Assembly: GCA_022647565.1 (NCBI GenBank)
Contig: JALCLA010000004.1
Location: forward strand, 62,001 to 126,000
Origin: Chiayiivirga sp.
Lineage (GTDB): Bacteria; Pseudomonadota; Gammaproteobacteria; Xanthomonadales; Xanthomonadaceae
Direction of reading: 5' to 3'
DNA length: 64,000 nt
In this document: piece by piece, positions 1-9,220 of the stretch
Numbering within the stretch: position 1 is the stretch's first letter
Layout of the letters: each line of letters starts with the position of its first letter
Position numbers and translations under genes: made by a program
The notes under the pieces: model-generated
Told to the model about the DNA's origin: nothing
What the model saw: only the letters and a program-made list of their open reading frames with translations
Databases searched by the model: none

Positions 1-29
1 CCAATCCGATTCGTCCCAGCGCGCTGCAG

Positions 30-1280
30 GTGCTCGCAGGCGTGAGGCCCGAGGAGCGCGCCGTGCTGGCCTGGTCGGCGCTGTACTTCTTCCTGGTCAT
101 GGCCAGCTATTTCATCCTGCGCCCGATCCGCGACCAGATGGGTGTGGCCGGCGGCGTCGACAACCTCGCGTGGTTGTTCAGCGGCACCCTGGTGGCGATG
201 CTGCTGCTGAACCCGCTGTTCTCGACCCTGGTATCGCGGCTTCCGCGGCGGCGCTTCGTGGCCTGGAGCTACCGCGCCTTGATGACCTGCCTGTTCGGCT
301 TTTATGTCGCACAGGTCGGGTTGCCGGAGGCGAGCCAGGTCTGGGTCGGGCGCTCCTTCTTCATCTGGGTGAGCGTGTTCAACCTGTTCGCCGTGTCGCT
401 GTTCTGGGCGGTGATGTCGGACGTCTATCGCAGCGAACCCTCGCGCCGGCTGTATGGCGTCATCGCCGCCGGCGGCAGCCTCGGCGCGCTGGTCGGCGGG
501 GCCATCACCTCCGCCCTGGTGGAAGCGGTCGGCGCGCCCGCGCTGCTGCTGGTTTCGCTGGTCATGCTTGAACTGGCCCTGTGGTGCATGTTCGCGGTGC
601 ACCGACAGTCGGGAAGAACGGCGCCAGCGTCCGCAAACGGCAGTGAGGCGGTGATCGGCGGCAGCGCCATCGATGGCTTCCGGCTCGCGCTGCGCTCGCC
701 CTACCTGGTGGGTGTCTGCGGCTACATGCTGCTGTACACGATCGGCTCGACCTTCCTCTACTTCCTGCAGGCGCAGATCGTCGACGCCACGATCGACGGG
801 CGCGCGGCACAGACCGCGTACTTCGCCAACGTCGACATCTGGGTCAACGGCCTGACCCTGGTGCTGCAACTCTTCCTCACCGGCCGCCTGATGGGCCGCC
901 TCGGCGTGGGCCTGACCCTGGCGGCGTTGCCGCTGATCAGCATCGTCGGGTTCGCCGCGTTGGGCGCGGTGCCGGTGCTGGCGACCGTGGTGATCTTCAC
1001 CGTGGCGCGCCGCGTCACCAACTACGCCCTGTCGCGCCCGGCGCGCGAGGCCTTGTTCGTGCCACTGGGTCGCAGCGAGAAATTCAAGGCGAAGAACCTG
1101 ATCGACACCGTCGTCTACCGCGTCGGCGACCAGCTCGGTGCCTGGAGCAACACCGTCCTCGCCACGCTCGGGCTCGGCATCGCGGGCATCGCCTGGACTG
1201 CCGCGCCGCTGGCCGCGGTGTGGCTGGCCCTGTCGCTGTGGCTGGGACGACGGTACCGCGCAATGCAATCTCCGGATTGA
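30..1280 (+). CDS. MFS-like membrane transporter, possibly 5'-truncated by window edge
   Basis: An integral inner-membrane carrier whose hydrophobic segments run almost end to end, so a polytopic MFS-like fold is likely. The N-terminal signature YFILRPIRDQMG belongs to a proteobacterial MFS branch often labelled as nucleotide (NTP/NDP) exchanger. The substrate cannot be read from the sequence. The first in-window start is a GTG at 30, but the frame stays open to the left edge (reading NPIRPSALQ before it), so the true start may lie outside. A polar insert rich in Ala, Ser and Gly near residues 192-212 separates the two transmembrane halves, as in 6+6 MFS carriers. It stands alone: the next gene follows after 277 bp containing repeat R1. 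Confidence 0.7.
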   Translation: MLAGVRPEERAVLAWSALYFFLVMASYFILRPIRDQMGVAGGVDNLAWLFSGTLVAMLLLNPLFSTLVSRLPRRRFVAWSYRALMTCLFGFYVAQVGLPEASQVWVGRSFFIWVSVFNLFAVSLFWAVMSDVYRSEPSRRLYGVIAAGGSLGALVGGAITSALVEAVGAPALLLVSLVMLELALWCMFAVHRQSGRTAPASANGSEAVIGGSAIDGFRLALRSPYLVGVCGYMLLYTIGSTFLYFLQAQIVDATIDGRAAQTAYFANVDIWVNGLTLVLQLFLTGRLMGRLGVGLTLAALPLISIVGFAALGAVPVLATVVIFTVARRVTNYALSRPAREALFVPLGRSEKFKAKNLIDTVVYRVGDQLGAWSNTVLATLGLGIAGIAWTAAPLAAVWLALSLWLGRRYRAMQSPD

Positions 1281-1358
1281 TCGGTCACGCCCCGGCCCCA
1301 CCACCGTCTGAACGCGATGCGACCCCCGGCCGGATCCAATCGCGGGCCGCTTGACACG

Positions 1359-1522
1359 AGTGGCCTGGAACGGACAAATCGAAAGTGGGATCGCGACGAG
1401 ATGGGCGTGCGGGACGTCGTGCCGGAGCGAGGCCCGTAGCCGAAGCTTCGGGCCGGGTGAGGCGCAAGTACCGCGCGGGCAGACCGAGCGAGCCACTTTC
1501 GATTTGCCCGTTCCAGGCCACT
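1359..1522 (+). repeat. R1 element, copy 1: 164-bp repeat with 30-bp terminal inverted repeats
   Basis: The left end (1359-1388, beginning AGTGGCCTGGAACGG) and the right end (1493-1522) are inverted copies with a single mismatch. The interior has a smaller dyad around 1431-1454 (GGCC...GGCC). The element ends 35 bp before the ATG of the SPFH gene. A diverged copy in the opposite orientation lies at 9221-9383. No convincing protein is encoded. It looks like a MITE or a structured 5' leader element. Confidence 0.8.
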
Positions 1523-1557
1523 AGAATCGCCTTCCACCCGCACCGCAGGAGCATCGC

Positions 1558-2613
1558 ATGAGCATTCTGGGTTTCATCAAGGGCGAACTGCTCGAAATCA
1601 TCGAGTGGACCGACGATTCACGGGATACCTTGTCGTACCGCTTCCCGGATGACGACAAGGAGATCAAGAACGGCGCGCAGCTCATCGTGCGCGAATCGCA
1701 GCAGGTGCAGTTCGTGGCGGCCGGCCAGTATGCGGATCTCTTCGGTCCGGGCAAGCACACGCTCAAAACCGAGAACATCCCGATCCTCAGCACCATCCTG
1801 GGCTGGAAGTACGGCTTCAATTCGCCCTTCAAGTGCGATGTCTACTACATCAACACGCGCCTGTTCACCGGCAACAAATGGGGCACGGCGAATCCGGTGA
1901 TGATGCGCGACAAGGACTTCGGCGTGGTGCGGCTGCGCGCCTTCGGCACCTACGATTTCCGCATCGTGGATGCGCCCAGGTTCCTGCGTGAAGTGGCCGG
2001 CACCGATCAGAATTTCCGCCTCGACGAGTTCGCCGACACGATGCGTTCGCGCATCGTGAGCGTGTTCACCGACGCGCTCGCCACCGCGAACGTGCCGGCG
2101 CTGGACGTGGCCTCACGCTATTCGGAGATGGGCGACGCGCTGCTGCCCATCATCAACCCGGCCATGGCCGCCAAGTACGGCCTCGAGGTGACGAGCTTCG
2201 TGCTGGAGAACGTTTCGGTGCCGCCGGAAGTGGAGCAGGCGATCGACAAGCGTTCCAGCATGGGCGTGATCGGCAACCTCAATGACTACGTGAAGTACCA
2301 GATGGGCCAGGCCATGGGCGCCGGCGGCGAAGGCGCCGCGGCCGCTACCGTGCCAGCGCAGATGGCCATGGGCTTCGGCATGGCGCAGGAGATGATGAAG
2401 TCGATGCAGTCCCCGCCCTCGGCCGCAGCGAGCGCGCCCGCCGCGGCGCCGGTGCTGGACGTGCTGACGCCGGAACAGGCGGCGCAGGCCCTGGGCGTAT
2501 CGGTCGAGGACGTGATGGCCTCGATCAACGCCGGGGAGCTCAAGGCGCGCAAGATCGGCAGCGCCTGGCGCATTGCGAAGTCGGCGTTGGACGCCTTCCT
2601 GCAGGGCGCATGA
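1558..2613 (+). CDS. SPFH-domain protein with C-terminal excisionase-like helix-turn-helix (YdjI-like)
   Basis: A 351-residue cytosolic SPFH (stomatin/flotillin-type) protein of the YdjI/virion-core-like family, thought to form membrane-associated scaffolds. The SPFH core spans roughly residues 20-245. An Ala/Pro/Met-rich linker follows (about 255-298). The last ~50 residues read like an excisionase-family helix-turn-helix (LTPEQAAQALGVS, then GELKARKIGSAWRI, then ALDAFL). There is no signal peptide or transmembrane helix. The ATG has a GGAG-type site in GCAGGAGCATCGC. The stop overlaps the next gene in an ATGA, so the two are translationally coupled. In Bacillus subtilis the SPFH protein YdjI works with the membrane protein YdjG and PspA; here only the SPFH/zinc-ribbon pair is visible. 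Confidence 0.8.
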   Translation: MSILGFIKGELLEIIEWTDDSRDTLSYRFPDDDKEIKNGAQLIVRESQQVQFVAAGQYADLFGPGKHTLKTENIPILSTILGWKYGFNSPFKCDVYYINTRLFTGNKWGTANPVMMRDKDFGVVRLRAFGTYDFRIVDAPRFLREVAGTDQNFRLDEFADTMRSRIVSVFTDALATANVPALDVASRYSEMGDALLPIINPAMAAKYGLEVTSFVLENVSVPPEVEQAIDKRSSMGVIGNLNDYVKYQMGQAMGAGGEGAAAATVPAQMAMGFGMAQEMMKSMQSPPSAAASAPAAAPVLDVLTPEQAAQALGVSVEDVMASINAGELKARKIGSAWRIAKSALDAFLQGA

Positions 2614-3722
2614 GCGAAGCAGCACCACCCGTCACCGTCGGCAAGCATCCCTGCCCGGAATGTGGCGGGGACCTGCAATGGCACGCGGGCAAGCAGGCCC
2701 TGGCCTGCCCGTATTGCGGCACTGTGGTGCCGTGGACGCCGACGCAGGCCGCCGATCCCGGGGCGATGATCGAGGAGCACGACCTGATCATGGCGCTGGC
2801 TGCGCCGGCATCGGGCCGCGGCTGGGGCACGGAACGACACGAGGTGATGTGCCAGAGCTGCCGCGCGATCTCGGTGTTCGTCGAGGCCAAGGTGGCCAAG
2901 CGCTGCGACTTCTGCGGCTCGCCCTCGATCATCGCGCACGAGGCGTCGAGCGACGCGATCACGCCGCAGAGCCTCTTGCCATTCAAGGTCAGCGATGGCC
3001 AGGTGCGCGACGCGATCCGCAAGTGGTACGGCACGCGCTGGTTCGCGCCCAACCGGCTCAAGACCGCGGCACTCACCGACACCTTGCACGGCATCTACCT
3101 GCCCTACTGGACCTTCGATGCGCACGTCGACGCGGACTGGGCCGCGGAGGCCGGCCACTACTACTACACCACCGAAACCTACACCCAGAACGGCCAGCGC
3201 CAGACAAGGCAAGTGCGACATACGCGCTGGGAACCGGCCTCGGGGCAGCTCGCACACTTCTTCGACGACGAACTCGTCCCCGGCACCACCGGCGTGCACG
3301 AAGCCCTGCTGCGCCAGATCGAACCGTTTCCCACCACCAGTGAGCTCAAGCCCTATTCACCCGAGTTCGTGCGCGGATGGACCGTGGAGCGCTACCAGGT
3401 CGACCTGCGCAAGGCCTCGGACATGAACCTGCAATCGATGGAGAACCAGGTCCGGCAGCTGTGTTCGGCCCAGGTGCCGGGCGACACCCAGCGCAACCTG
3501 CAAGTGGAATCACGCTACCGCGGCCGCAGCTTCAAGCACGTCCTGATGCCCGTCTGGTTGGTCAGCTATACCTACGGCTCGAAGAGTTTCCAGGTGCTGG
3601 CCAATGGCCATACGGGCACCCTGGCCGGGGAGCGACCCTACAGTTGGATCAAGATCGCGTTCGCGATCACGGCCGCCGTGATTGGGTTGCTGGTCATCCT
3701 GTCCCTGCTCGAGTCCCGATAA
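2610..3722 (+). CDS. Membrane-anchored double zinc-ribbon protein (YdjG-like)
   Basis: A 370-residue protein starting with a rubredoxin-like zinc ribbon (CPEC near residue 14, CPYC near 33) and a second one (CQSC near 80, CDFC near 99). Two more regions mix aromatic and charged residues (the YYYTTETYTQNGQRQT stretch near 185). One C-terminal transmembrane helix (about residues 347-367) ends three residues from the stop. Its start overlaps the SPFH gene by 4 bp, so the two products are likely made in equal amounts and act together at the inner membrane. By analogy with YdjG it may anchor the SPFH scaffold; that role is inferred. Automated pipelines often misname such proteins primosomal protein N' because of the zinc ribbons. 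No helicase motifs are present. Confidence 0.75.
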   Translation: MSEAAPPVTVGKHPCPECGGDLQWHAGKQALACPYCGTVVPWTPTQAADPGAMIEEHDLIMALAAPASGRGWGTERHEVMCQSCRAISVFVEAKVAKRCDFCGSPSIIAHEASSDAITPQSLLPFKVSDGQVRDAIRKWYGTRWFAPNRLKTAALTDTLHGIYLPYWTFDAHVDADWAAEAGHYYYTTETYTQNGQRQTRQVRHTRWEPASGQLAHFFDDELVPGTTGVHEALLRQIEPFPTTSELKPYSPEFVRGWTVERYQVDLRKASDMNLQSMENQVRQLCSAQVPGDTQRNLQVESRYRGRSFKHVLMPVWLVSYTYGSKSFQVLANGHTGTLAGERPYSWIKIAFAITAAVIGLLVILSLLESR

Positions 3723-3874
3723 CCACCCCATTCGTGGGGCTTCCCGCCGCCAGCACGCATGACCAACCGCCGCATACACCGCCCTGCCTTCCCCGGATTC
3801 GCTATGCTGGCCGCATGCAGCGGAGAGCACGGTTGCCACGAGGCAATCGGCATTTGCAGCCACGGAGCAGCGGC

Positions 3875-5110
3875 GTGACCCTGGAGATCGAAGAGCGGCA
3901 GGTGGGCATACACGAGCTGCGGCTCGGCATGTATGTGTGTCGCCTGGATCGCCCCTGGGAGGGGTCGCCCTTCGGCTTGCAGGGCTTTTCCATCCGCAGC
4001 CCGGACCAGATCCGCGCGCTCTACGACCTGTGCAGCTATGTCTACATTGACATGTTGCGCAGCACCGACTTGCGCGACCCGCCCAAGGGCACGCTGCCGC
4101 CGCCACCCACCCGTCCGCCGATCTGGCCCACGCGCCGCATCCACTACGACGACCGGGTGGCGATCGATGACGAGGTGCCGCATGCGCGCAGGGCGCACGA
4201 GCAGGCCGAGCAACTCGCCTCCAAGATCCTCGACGACGTCCGCGCCGGACGCAAGCTCAACGCGCAGGACGTGCACGGCGCGGTGCAGCCGATCGTGCAG
4301 AGCGTGCTGCGTTGCGCCGATGCCTTTTTCTGGATCAACAGCCTGCGCAAGAAGGACGCCTACGCCTACAGCCATGCGATCAACTGCAGCGCGCTGGCCG
4401 CCGCCTTCGGCCGCCACATGGGCTTCCCCGAGGATGTCCTGGTCGACCTGGCCACGGGCGGGATGCTGCTGGACGTGGGCAAGGCCGAGTTGCCCGAAGA
4501 CCTGCTCACCCATCCGGGCACGCTCGACGATGGACAGATGCAGGAGGTGCGCCGCCACGTCGAGCATGGCCTTCGCATCGTTCGCGAAACCGGCATCACC
4601 AGCGAGCGCGTGTACCAGATGGTGCGCACCCACCACGAGTGCTACGACGGCAGCGGTTATCCGCAGCACCTGCGCGAAGGGGCCATCCCGCTGGTCGGGC
4701 GCATGGCCGCGGTGATCGACTCCTTCGACGCCATGACCAGCGATCGGGTCCACTGCAAGGCCTTGTCCCGCCACAACGTGCTGCAGGAGCTCTATCGCTG
4801 GAGCGACAAGCGCTACCAGCGCGAGATCGTCGAACAGCTCACCCAGTGCCTGGGCGTGTACCCGACCGGATCCCTGGTGGAACTCAGCACCGGCGAGGTC
4901 GCCCTGGTGATGATGCAGAACCGCGCGCGCAGCCTGCGCCCGCGGGTGATCGTGCTGACCGATGCCGACAAGCAACTCGATACCCGTTTCCGCACCGTCG
5001 ACCTCATGGCGCAACCTGAGGACGTGGACGCCAACCTCATCGTGCACATCGTGCGCACCCTGGATCCGGGGGCCTACGGCCTCGATCCCACCGAGCTTTA
5101 CCTCATCTGA
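3875..5110 (+). CDS. DUF3391 / HD-GYP protein with degenerate HD dyad
   Basis: A 411-residue cytosolic HD-GYP-family protein, the class that normally hydrolyses cyclic di-GMP. DUF3391 occupies residues ~5-80 (ELRLGMYVCRLDRPW). The HD-GYP domain runs from ~140 to 340. The first His (YSHAIN, ~167) and HHECYDGSGYP (253-263) are intact, but the usual HDxGK reads LDVGK at 199-203, so the metal-binding His is missing. I chose the GTG at 3875 because GGAG sits 7 bp upstream and DUF3391 proteins usually begin at this point. An ATG at 3815 is an alternative. The next gene starts 10 bp after the stop and encodes an EAL protein, so this is a c-di-GMP pair. Phosphodiesterase activity is doubtful; a sensor or scaffold role is possible. 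Confidence 0.85.
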   Translation: MTLEIEERQVGIHELRLGMYVCRLDRPWEGSPFGLQGFSIRSPDQIRALYDLCSYVYIDMLRSTDLRDPPKGTLPPPPTRPPIWPTRRIHYDDRVAIDDEVPHARRAHEQAEQLASKILDDVRAGRKLNAQDVHGAVQPIVQSVLRCADAFFWINSLRKKDAYAYSHAINCSALAAAFGRHMGFPEDVLVDLATGGMLLDVGKAELPEDLLTHPGTLDDGQMQEVRRHVEHGLRIVRETGITSERVYQMVRTHHECYDGSGYPQHLREGAIPLVGRMAAVIDSFDAMTSDRVHCKALSRHNVLQELYRWSDKRYQREIVEQLTQCLGVYPTGSLVELSTGEVALVMMQNRARSLRPRVIVLTDADKQLDTRFRTVDLMAQPEDVDANLIVHIVRTLDPGAYGLDPTELYLI

Positions 5111-5120
5111 GTCCCTTGAC

Positions 5121-6416
5121 ATGGAATTCCGCGCCGATGTCGAGCACAGCGCAGGCGGCACCCGCTTCGCCTCGCGTGCAGCAGCCCTCGCCGTCCTCGA
5201 TGACCGCATCGCGCTGAGCCTCGAGCAGGGCACGCTCCTCGGTGTGCTGGTAGTGCGGCTCCTGCGCCTGCGCGAGTTCAACATCCTGTTCGGCTACGAA
5301 CTGGGGCAACATCTGGTAGAGAAAGCACAACAGGCGATCGCGCGCGTGTTGCGACCGGCCGACACGGTCGAACAGGTCGGGGAAGGCGAGTTCCTGCTTT
5401 GTCTGCCGGAACTGATCAGCGCCAACCACGCCCTGCTCGCCGCGCATCGCGTGGTGCGCGTGTTCAACGAGCCCTTGGTGGTGGAAGGCAGCGCCATGCT
5501 CGCTGCCGTCGCCGTGGGGGCGGCGCTCTGTCCCGAGCACGGCAGCAGTGCCGACCTGCTCTCGCGCCGCGCCGACGTGGCCTTCGGCGAGGCGCGGCGC
5601 AGCGGCACCCATGCTGCGCTCTACCAAGCCCGGGAAGAACACTTCGACCTGCCCTACGGCGCCTTGCGTGCCGCCCTGGAGCAGGGACAGCTGCAGTTGT
5701 ACCTGCAACCCATCGCGGACCCGCGCGACGCGCGGGTGGCCGGCGCCGAGGCCCTCGCGCGCTGGAACAGCCCGGAACTGGGAACGATCAGTCCTGACGT
5801 GTTCATCCCGTTGGCGGAACGTACCGGCCTGATCAACGAACTGACCCGCTGGTGCATCAACGCCACCCTGCGTCACGCGGCCGAGACGCACCTGGCCGAA
5901 CGCGGCATCCACCTGTCGATCAATCTGTCGCCACGGGTGTTCCTCGACAACAGCTTCGCCGACCAGCTGCTCTCCGCCTTGAAACTCTGGGGCGTTCCAC
6001 CCAGGACCCTGATGCTGGAGGTAACCGAGAGCGCGATGATGGAAGACGCGGCGCAGGCGATCGAGGTGCTGCTGCGCCTGCGCGCCGCCGGCATGCGTGT
6101 CGCGATCGACGATTTCGGCACCGGCTATGCCTCGTTCTCGTACCTGCGCCGCCTTCCGGTGGACGAGGTCAAGCTCGACCGCAGCTTCGTGCGCGACATC
6201 ACGACCGACGCGCGCGGGGCGCAGCTGGTGCGCTCGATGATCGAGCTGGCGCACAGCCTGGAGATCCGGGTGGTGGCCGAAGGCGTGGAAGACAACGCCA
6301 CCCTGGCAATGCTGGCCGACATGGGCTGCGACTTCGCCCAGGGCTATCACATCGGACGCCCGATGCCGGCCAAGGCGTTCACCGATGCCCTGCCCGGCCA
6401 GGAAGCGACTCGCTAA
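5121..6416 (+). CDS. GGDEF-EAL protein with degenerate GGDEF, probable c-di-GMP phosphodiesterase
   Basis: A 431-residue protein with no transmembrane helix or sensor domain before the GGDEF region (residues ~20-175). The signature reads GEGEF (87-91), so cyclase activity is probably lost. The EAL domain (~180-425) looks complete: EAL at 210-212, NLSPRVF, EVTESAMM, the DDFGTGYAS loop and KLDRSFV are all present. Hydrolysis of c-di-GMP to pGpG is therefore likely, possibly with GTP sensing by the dead GGDEF half. The ATG at 5121 lies 10 bp after the HD-GYP stop, suggesting one operon. Its TAA (6414-6416) interleaves with the TAG of the convergent kinase gene (6413-6415). Confidence 0.88.
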   Translation: MEFRADVEHSAGGTRFASRAAALAVLDDRIALSLEQGTLLGVLVVRLLRLREFNILFGYELGQHLVEKAQQAIARVLRPADTVEQVGEGEFLLCLPELISANHALLAAHRVVRVFNEPLVVEGSAMLAAVAVGAALCPEHGSSADLLSRRADVAFGEARRSGTHAALYQAREEHFDLPYGALRAALEQGQLQLYLQPIADPRDARVAGAEALARWNSPELGTISPDVFIPLAERTGLINELTRWCINATLRHAAETHLAERGIHLSINLSPRVFLDNSFADQLLSALKLWGVPPRTLMLEVTESAMMEDAAQAIEVLLRLRAAGMRVAIDDFGTGYASFSYLRRLPVDEVKLDRSFVRDITTDARGAQLVRSMIELAHSLEIRVVAEGVEDNATLAMLADMGCDFAQGYHIGRPMPAKAFTDALPGQEATR

Positions 6417-9148
6417 GGCAGGTTGCGCGCCCGCTGCAGGCGTTGCAGGGTCTCCGTACCTAGCTCCGCTTCGCTCAAGCCGAGGTCGAGCGCCTGCGTG
6501 GCCGCGGCTCGCGCCGCTTCGCGACGATCCAGCGCCAGCAGCACGTCGCTGTATTCGACCAGCATCTGCGCCAGGAACTGGGCTTCATCGGGAGAATCCT
6601 GGCGCCACCACGCCAGCAGGGGTTCGATCCGTCGCAAGGCCTCGGCATGGCGCCGGGCATCGCGCAACACGCGCACGCGCACCAAGCCGACTTCCGCCCG
6701 CACGTTGCGACTGATGTCGGGACGTTCCAGCAGGGCATCGGCGGCCTCACTCTGGCGCAAGGCCACGTCCAGGTCCCCGGCTTGCCTGGCGATGCTGCCA
6801 AGCAGGGCGAGCGTCGAAGCAACCTCTCCCGATTGTTCGCCGAATACTTCGCGCCGCAGGTCCAGTGCGCGGCTCGCCTCTTGCTGCGCCTGCTCGACCC
6901 GCCCCAGCTTCAGATAGGTACTCGCGAGACGCTGGCTCACCAAGCCGCAGGTGCTGCGGGTGTTGACCGGCGCGATCGCGCAGATGCGCCTGGCTTCGAG
7001 GAAACGCTCCAGCGCCGCTTCGTGGCGACCGCTCAGGGCTTCGATCGCCCCGACATTGAGGACGGCCGGAATCAGGTTGGGGTCATCCGGGCCGAGCAGT
7101 TCGCGCCGCATCTGCAATGCCTCGCCAAAGGCCTGGGCGGAGGCGTCGTGCTGGCCGCGGGCATTGAGCGCCACGCCGAGCGTGCTCAAGGCCCGCGCGA
7201 TATGCGGATGCGGCGGATCGAAGATGCGACGACTGAGTGTCAATGCCTCCTCCGCTACCACCTGGGCACGCTCCAGGTTCCCGATCCGGGCTTCGGCCTG
7301 GGACAGTCCGGCGAGCGCACCCAGGCTGGAGAGACGCGGCTCCAGACCAAGGCGGCGCTGCTGCGCGAGCGCGCCATCCAGGACCTCGATCGCGCGCTCA
7401 TAGTGCTTCGCTATGGCGAGCAGCTCGCCCAGGGTGAACTGGTACTCGAGCGACTTCTCCGGATCATCACGCAGGAGCGTCGCCGCACGCGCCACCACGG
7501 ACTCGCCCAATCGCGTCGCCTCGTCCAGGTGGCCAGCCAGGAACAGCGCGTTGGCCCGCACCATCTGCGTGTCCAGTCGTTCTGCCTCATCCTGCGGCGG
7601 CAGCAGGTGGTCGGTTTCATCGAGCAGGGCGAGCGCCGCCGGGATCTGGCTGCGGGTAAGTTCCAGCCGGGCCTGCCAGGCACGCAGGGGCCATTGGATC
7701 GGGTGCTGGGGATCCAAGCCATCGGCCACGCCGCGTGCGCGCGCGAGCAGGTGCTGCGCAGCGTCGCGATCGGCGGCACTGAGCGCCACCTTGCCCAACA
7801 CCAGAAGCAATTCGGCGCGTGTCTCCGGATCAAGCCGGGCATCGCCTTCGACCCGCGCCGCAGCCGCCTTCACCACGTCTCCGATGCTCGGGCGTTCCTC
7901 GCGCGGCTGGATCGCGCGCGCCGCATCGATCGCATCGATCAGGAACTTCTGCACGGTTGCGGCGCGCTCGGCCTGCTGTCGTGCCTCATGCGTCTGGCCC
8001 AGGGCCAGCGCCAGACTGGCGAGGATGCCCAGCAGCAGCAACAGCACCAGCGCCACGCCACCGCGATGCCGCTGCACGAACTTGCGGGTGCGATACCAGG
8101 CGGAAGGCGGATGCGCCAGCACCGGCTGGCGCGACAGGAAACGTTCGAGGTCGTCGGCGAAGGCAGCCGCGCCCGGATAGCGCATGCGCGGCTCGTCCGC
8201 CAGCGCCATCAACACGATGCGATCGAGGTCGCGGTCGATGCGAATGCGCGTAGTCCCGCCGGACTGCGCGCGCCGTGCCGCCAGCGCCAATGACGGTGCC
8301 TGCACGCGGCGCCGGTCGGGGTGCGATCCGGTCAACAACTCGTACAGCAGCAGTCCAAGCGCATAGACATCCGTGGCGGTCGTGATCGGCCCATCGCTGA
8401 ACTGCTCCGGCGCCGCATACTCGGGCGTCATCGGCGCGAAACCGGGGCGGGTGCGCTCGGTGACGTCGGCTTCGAGCAGCTTGGCGATGCCGAAGTCGAG
8501 CAAGCGCGGCTCGCCGTGGTCATCCACCAGCACGTTGGCGGGCTTGATGTCGCGATGCACGATCAGGGCTGCGTGCGCTGCCGCGACCGCGCGCGCGACC
8601 TTGGCCACCAGTCCGACGCGGGCCTGGATATCCAGGTCGCGAGTGCGGCACCACTGGGTGATGCCGATACCGGAAACATATTCCATGGCCAGGTACGGCA
8701 CGCCATCCTCGCCCACGCCACCATCGATCAGGCGCGCGATATTGGGATGCGACAGGCGCGCCAGGACCTTGCGTTCGCGGCGGAAGAAATCCTGTTCGAT
8801 CTGGCTCAGTGCGCCGTGCCGCAACAGCTTCAGCGCGACCGTCTGTTCGAAGTCCGCGCCCTCGCGAACGGCGAGGAAGACGCTGGCCATGCCGCCTTCG
8901 CCCAGTCGGCGCAGGATGCGGAACGGCCCGACCCGGCGCCCGACCGGATCGGGCTCGGGTGGTGCGTCGGCCAAGGCCTCTAGCGATCGATCCAGCAGGC
9001 CGCTGCGCTCGTCGGAGCGCGCCAGCTGCAACAGCTCGGCGCGCGTCGCGGTGTCGATCCCGCGTCGTTCGAACCACGGCTCCCAGTCTTCCGACGGAAC
9101 CTCGAGCAGGGCATCGAACAGCTCGCGCAGTCGCTGCAGGTCTGACAT
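6413..9148 (-). CDS. Transmembrane Ser/Thr protein kinase with C-terminal TPR domain
   Basis: A 911-residue PknB-type kinase. The N-terminal ~70 residues precede a Hanks kinase domain (~74-345) with glycine loop GEGGMASVF (83-91), VALK (Lys107), HRDIKPANVL (198-207) and DFG (218-220), all intact. One transmembrane helix (about 358-380) separates it from a periplasmic or distal half made of tetratricopeptide-like helical repeats to the C terminus. I chose the ATG at 9148; an upstream in-frame ATG at 9199 would only add 17 Arg-rich residues. The ECF sigma gene lies 432 bp upstream on the same strand. In Xanthomonas and Vibrio such kinases (PknS, PknT) activate a partner ECF factor, and that role is likely here. 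The leader between them carries R1 copy 2. Confidence 0.9.
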   Translation of the reverse strand: MSDLQRLRELFDALLEVPSEDWEPWFERRGIDTATRAELLQLARSDERSGLLDRSLEALADAPPEPDPVGRRVGPFRILRRLGEGGMASVFLAVREGADFEQTVALKLLRHGALSQIEQDFFRRERKVLARLSHPNIARLIDGGVGEDGVPYLAMEYVSGIGITQWCRTRDLDIQARVGLVAKVARAVAAAHAALIVHRDIKPANVLVDDHGEPRLLDFGIAKLLEADVTERTRPGFAPMTPEYAAPEQFSDGPITTATDVYALGLLLYELLTGSHPDRRRVQAPSLALAARRAQSGGTTRIRIDRDLDRIVLMALADEPRMRYPGAAAFADDLERFLSRQPVLAHPPSAWYRTRKFVQRHRGGVALVLLLLLGILASLALALGQTHEARQQAERAATVQKFLIDAIDAARAIQPREERPSIGDVVKAAAARVEGDARLDPETRAELLLVLGKVALSAADRDAAQHLLARARGVADGLDPQHPIQWPLRAWQARLELTRSQIPAALALLDETDHLLPPQDEAERLDTQMVRANALFLAGHLDEATRLGESVVARAATLLRDDPEKSLEYQFTLGELLAIAKHYERAIEVLDGALAQQRRLGLEPRLSSLGALAGLSQAEARIGNLERAQVVAEEALTLSRRIFDPPHPHIARALSTLGVALNARGQHDASAQAFGEALQMRRELLGPDDPNLIPAVLNVGAIEALSGRHEAALERFLEARRICAIAPVNTRSTCGLVSQRLASTYLKLGRVEQAQQEASRALDLRREVFGEQSGEVASTLALLGSIARQAGDLDVALRQSEAADALLERPDISRNVRAEVGLVRVRVLRDARRHAEALRRIEPLLAWWRQDSPDEAQFLAQMLVEYSDVLLALDRREAARAAATQALDLGLSEAELGTETLQRLQRARNLP

Positions 9149-9220
9149 GGATAGGCGCACTCGCAGGGCTACGGACTGGCGCGGACCACGATGCCGCAAT
9201 CATGCGGTCCTCGCAGCCTG

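Noticed and set aside
1351..1379. Sigma-70 promoter from TTGACA at 1351
   Set aside because: The best -10 at proper spacing (ACAAAT) matches only half the consensus and lies inside the R1 end.
1115..1554. Minus-strand open frames over R1 copy 1 (and plus-strand ones over copy 2) with similar translations
   Set aside because: The similarity of the translated sequences comes from R1 being a repeat. There is no ribosome site, and the composition is unlike a folded protein.
2610..3722. Primosomal protein N' (PriA)
   Set aside because: Only zinc ribbons and a membrane helix are present; no Walker or helicase motifs.
6413..6416. Interleaved stops of the EAL and kinase genes as a regulatory overlap
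   Set aside because: A 3-bp convergent overlap is common in compact genomes and shows no further structure.
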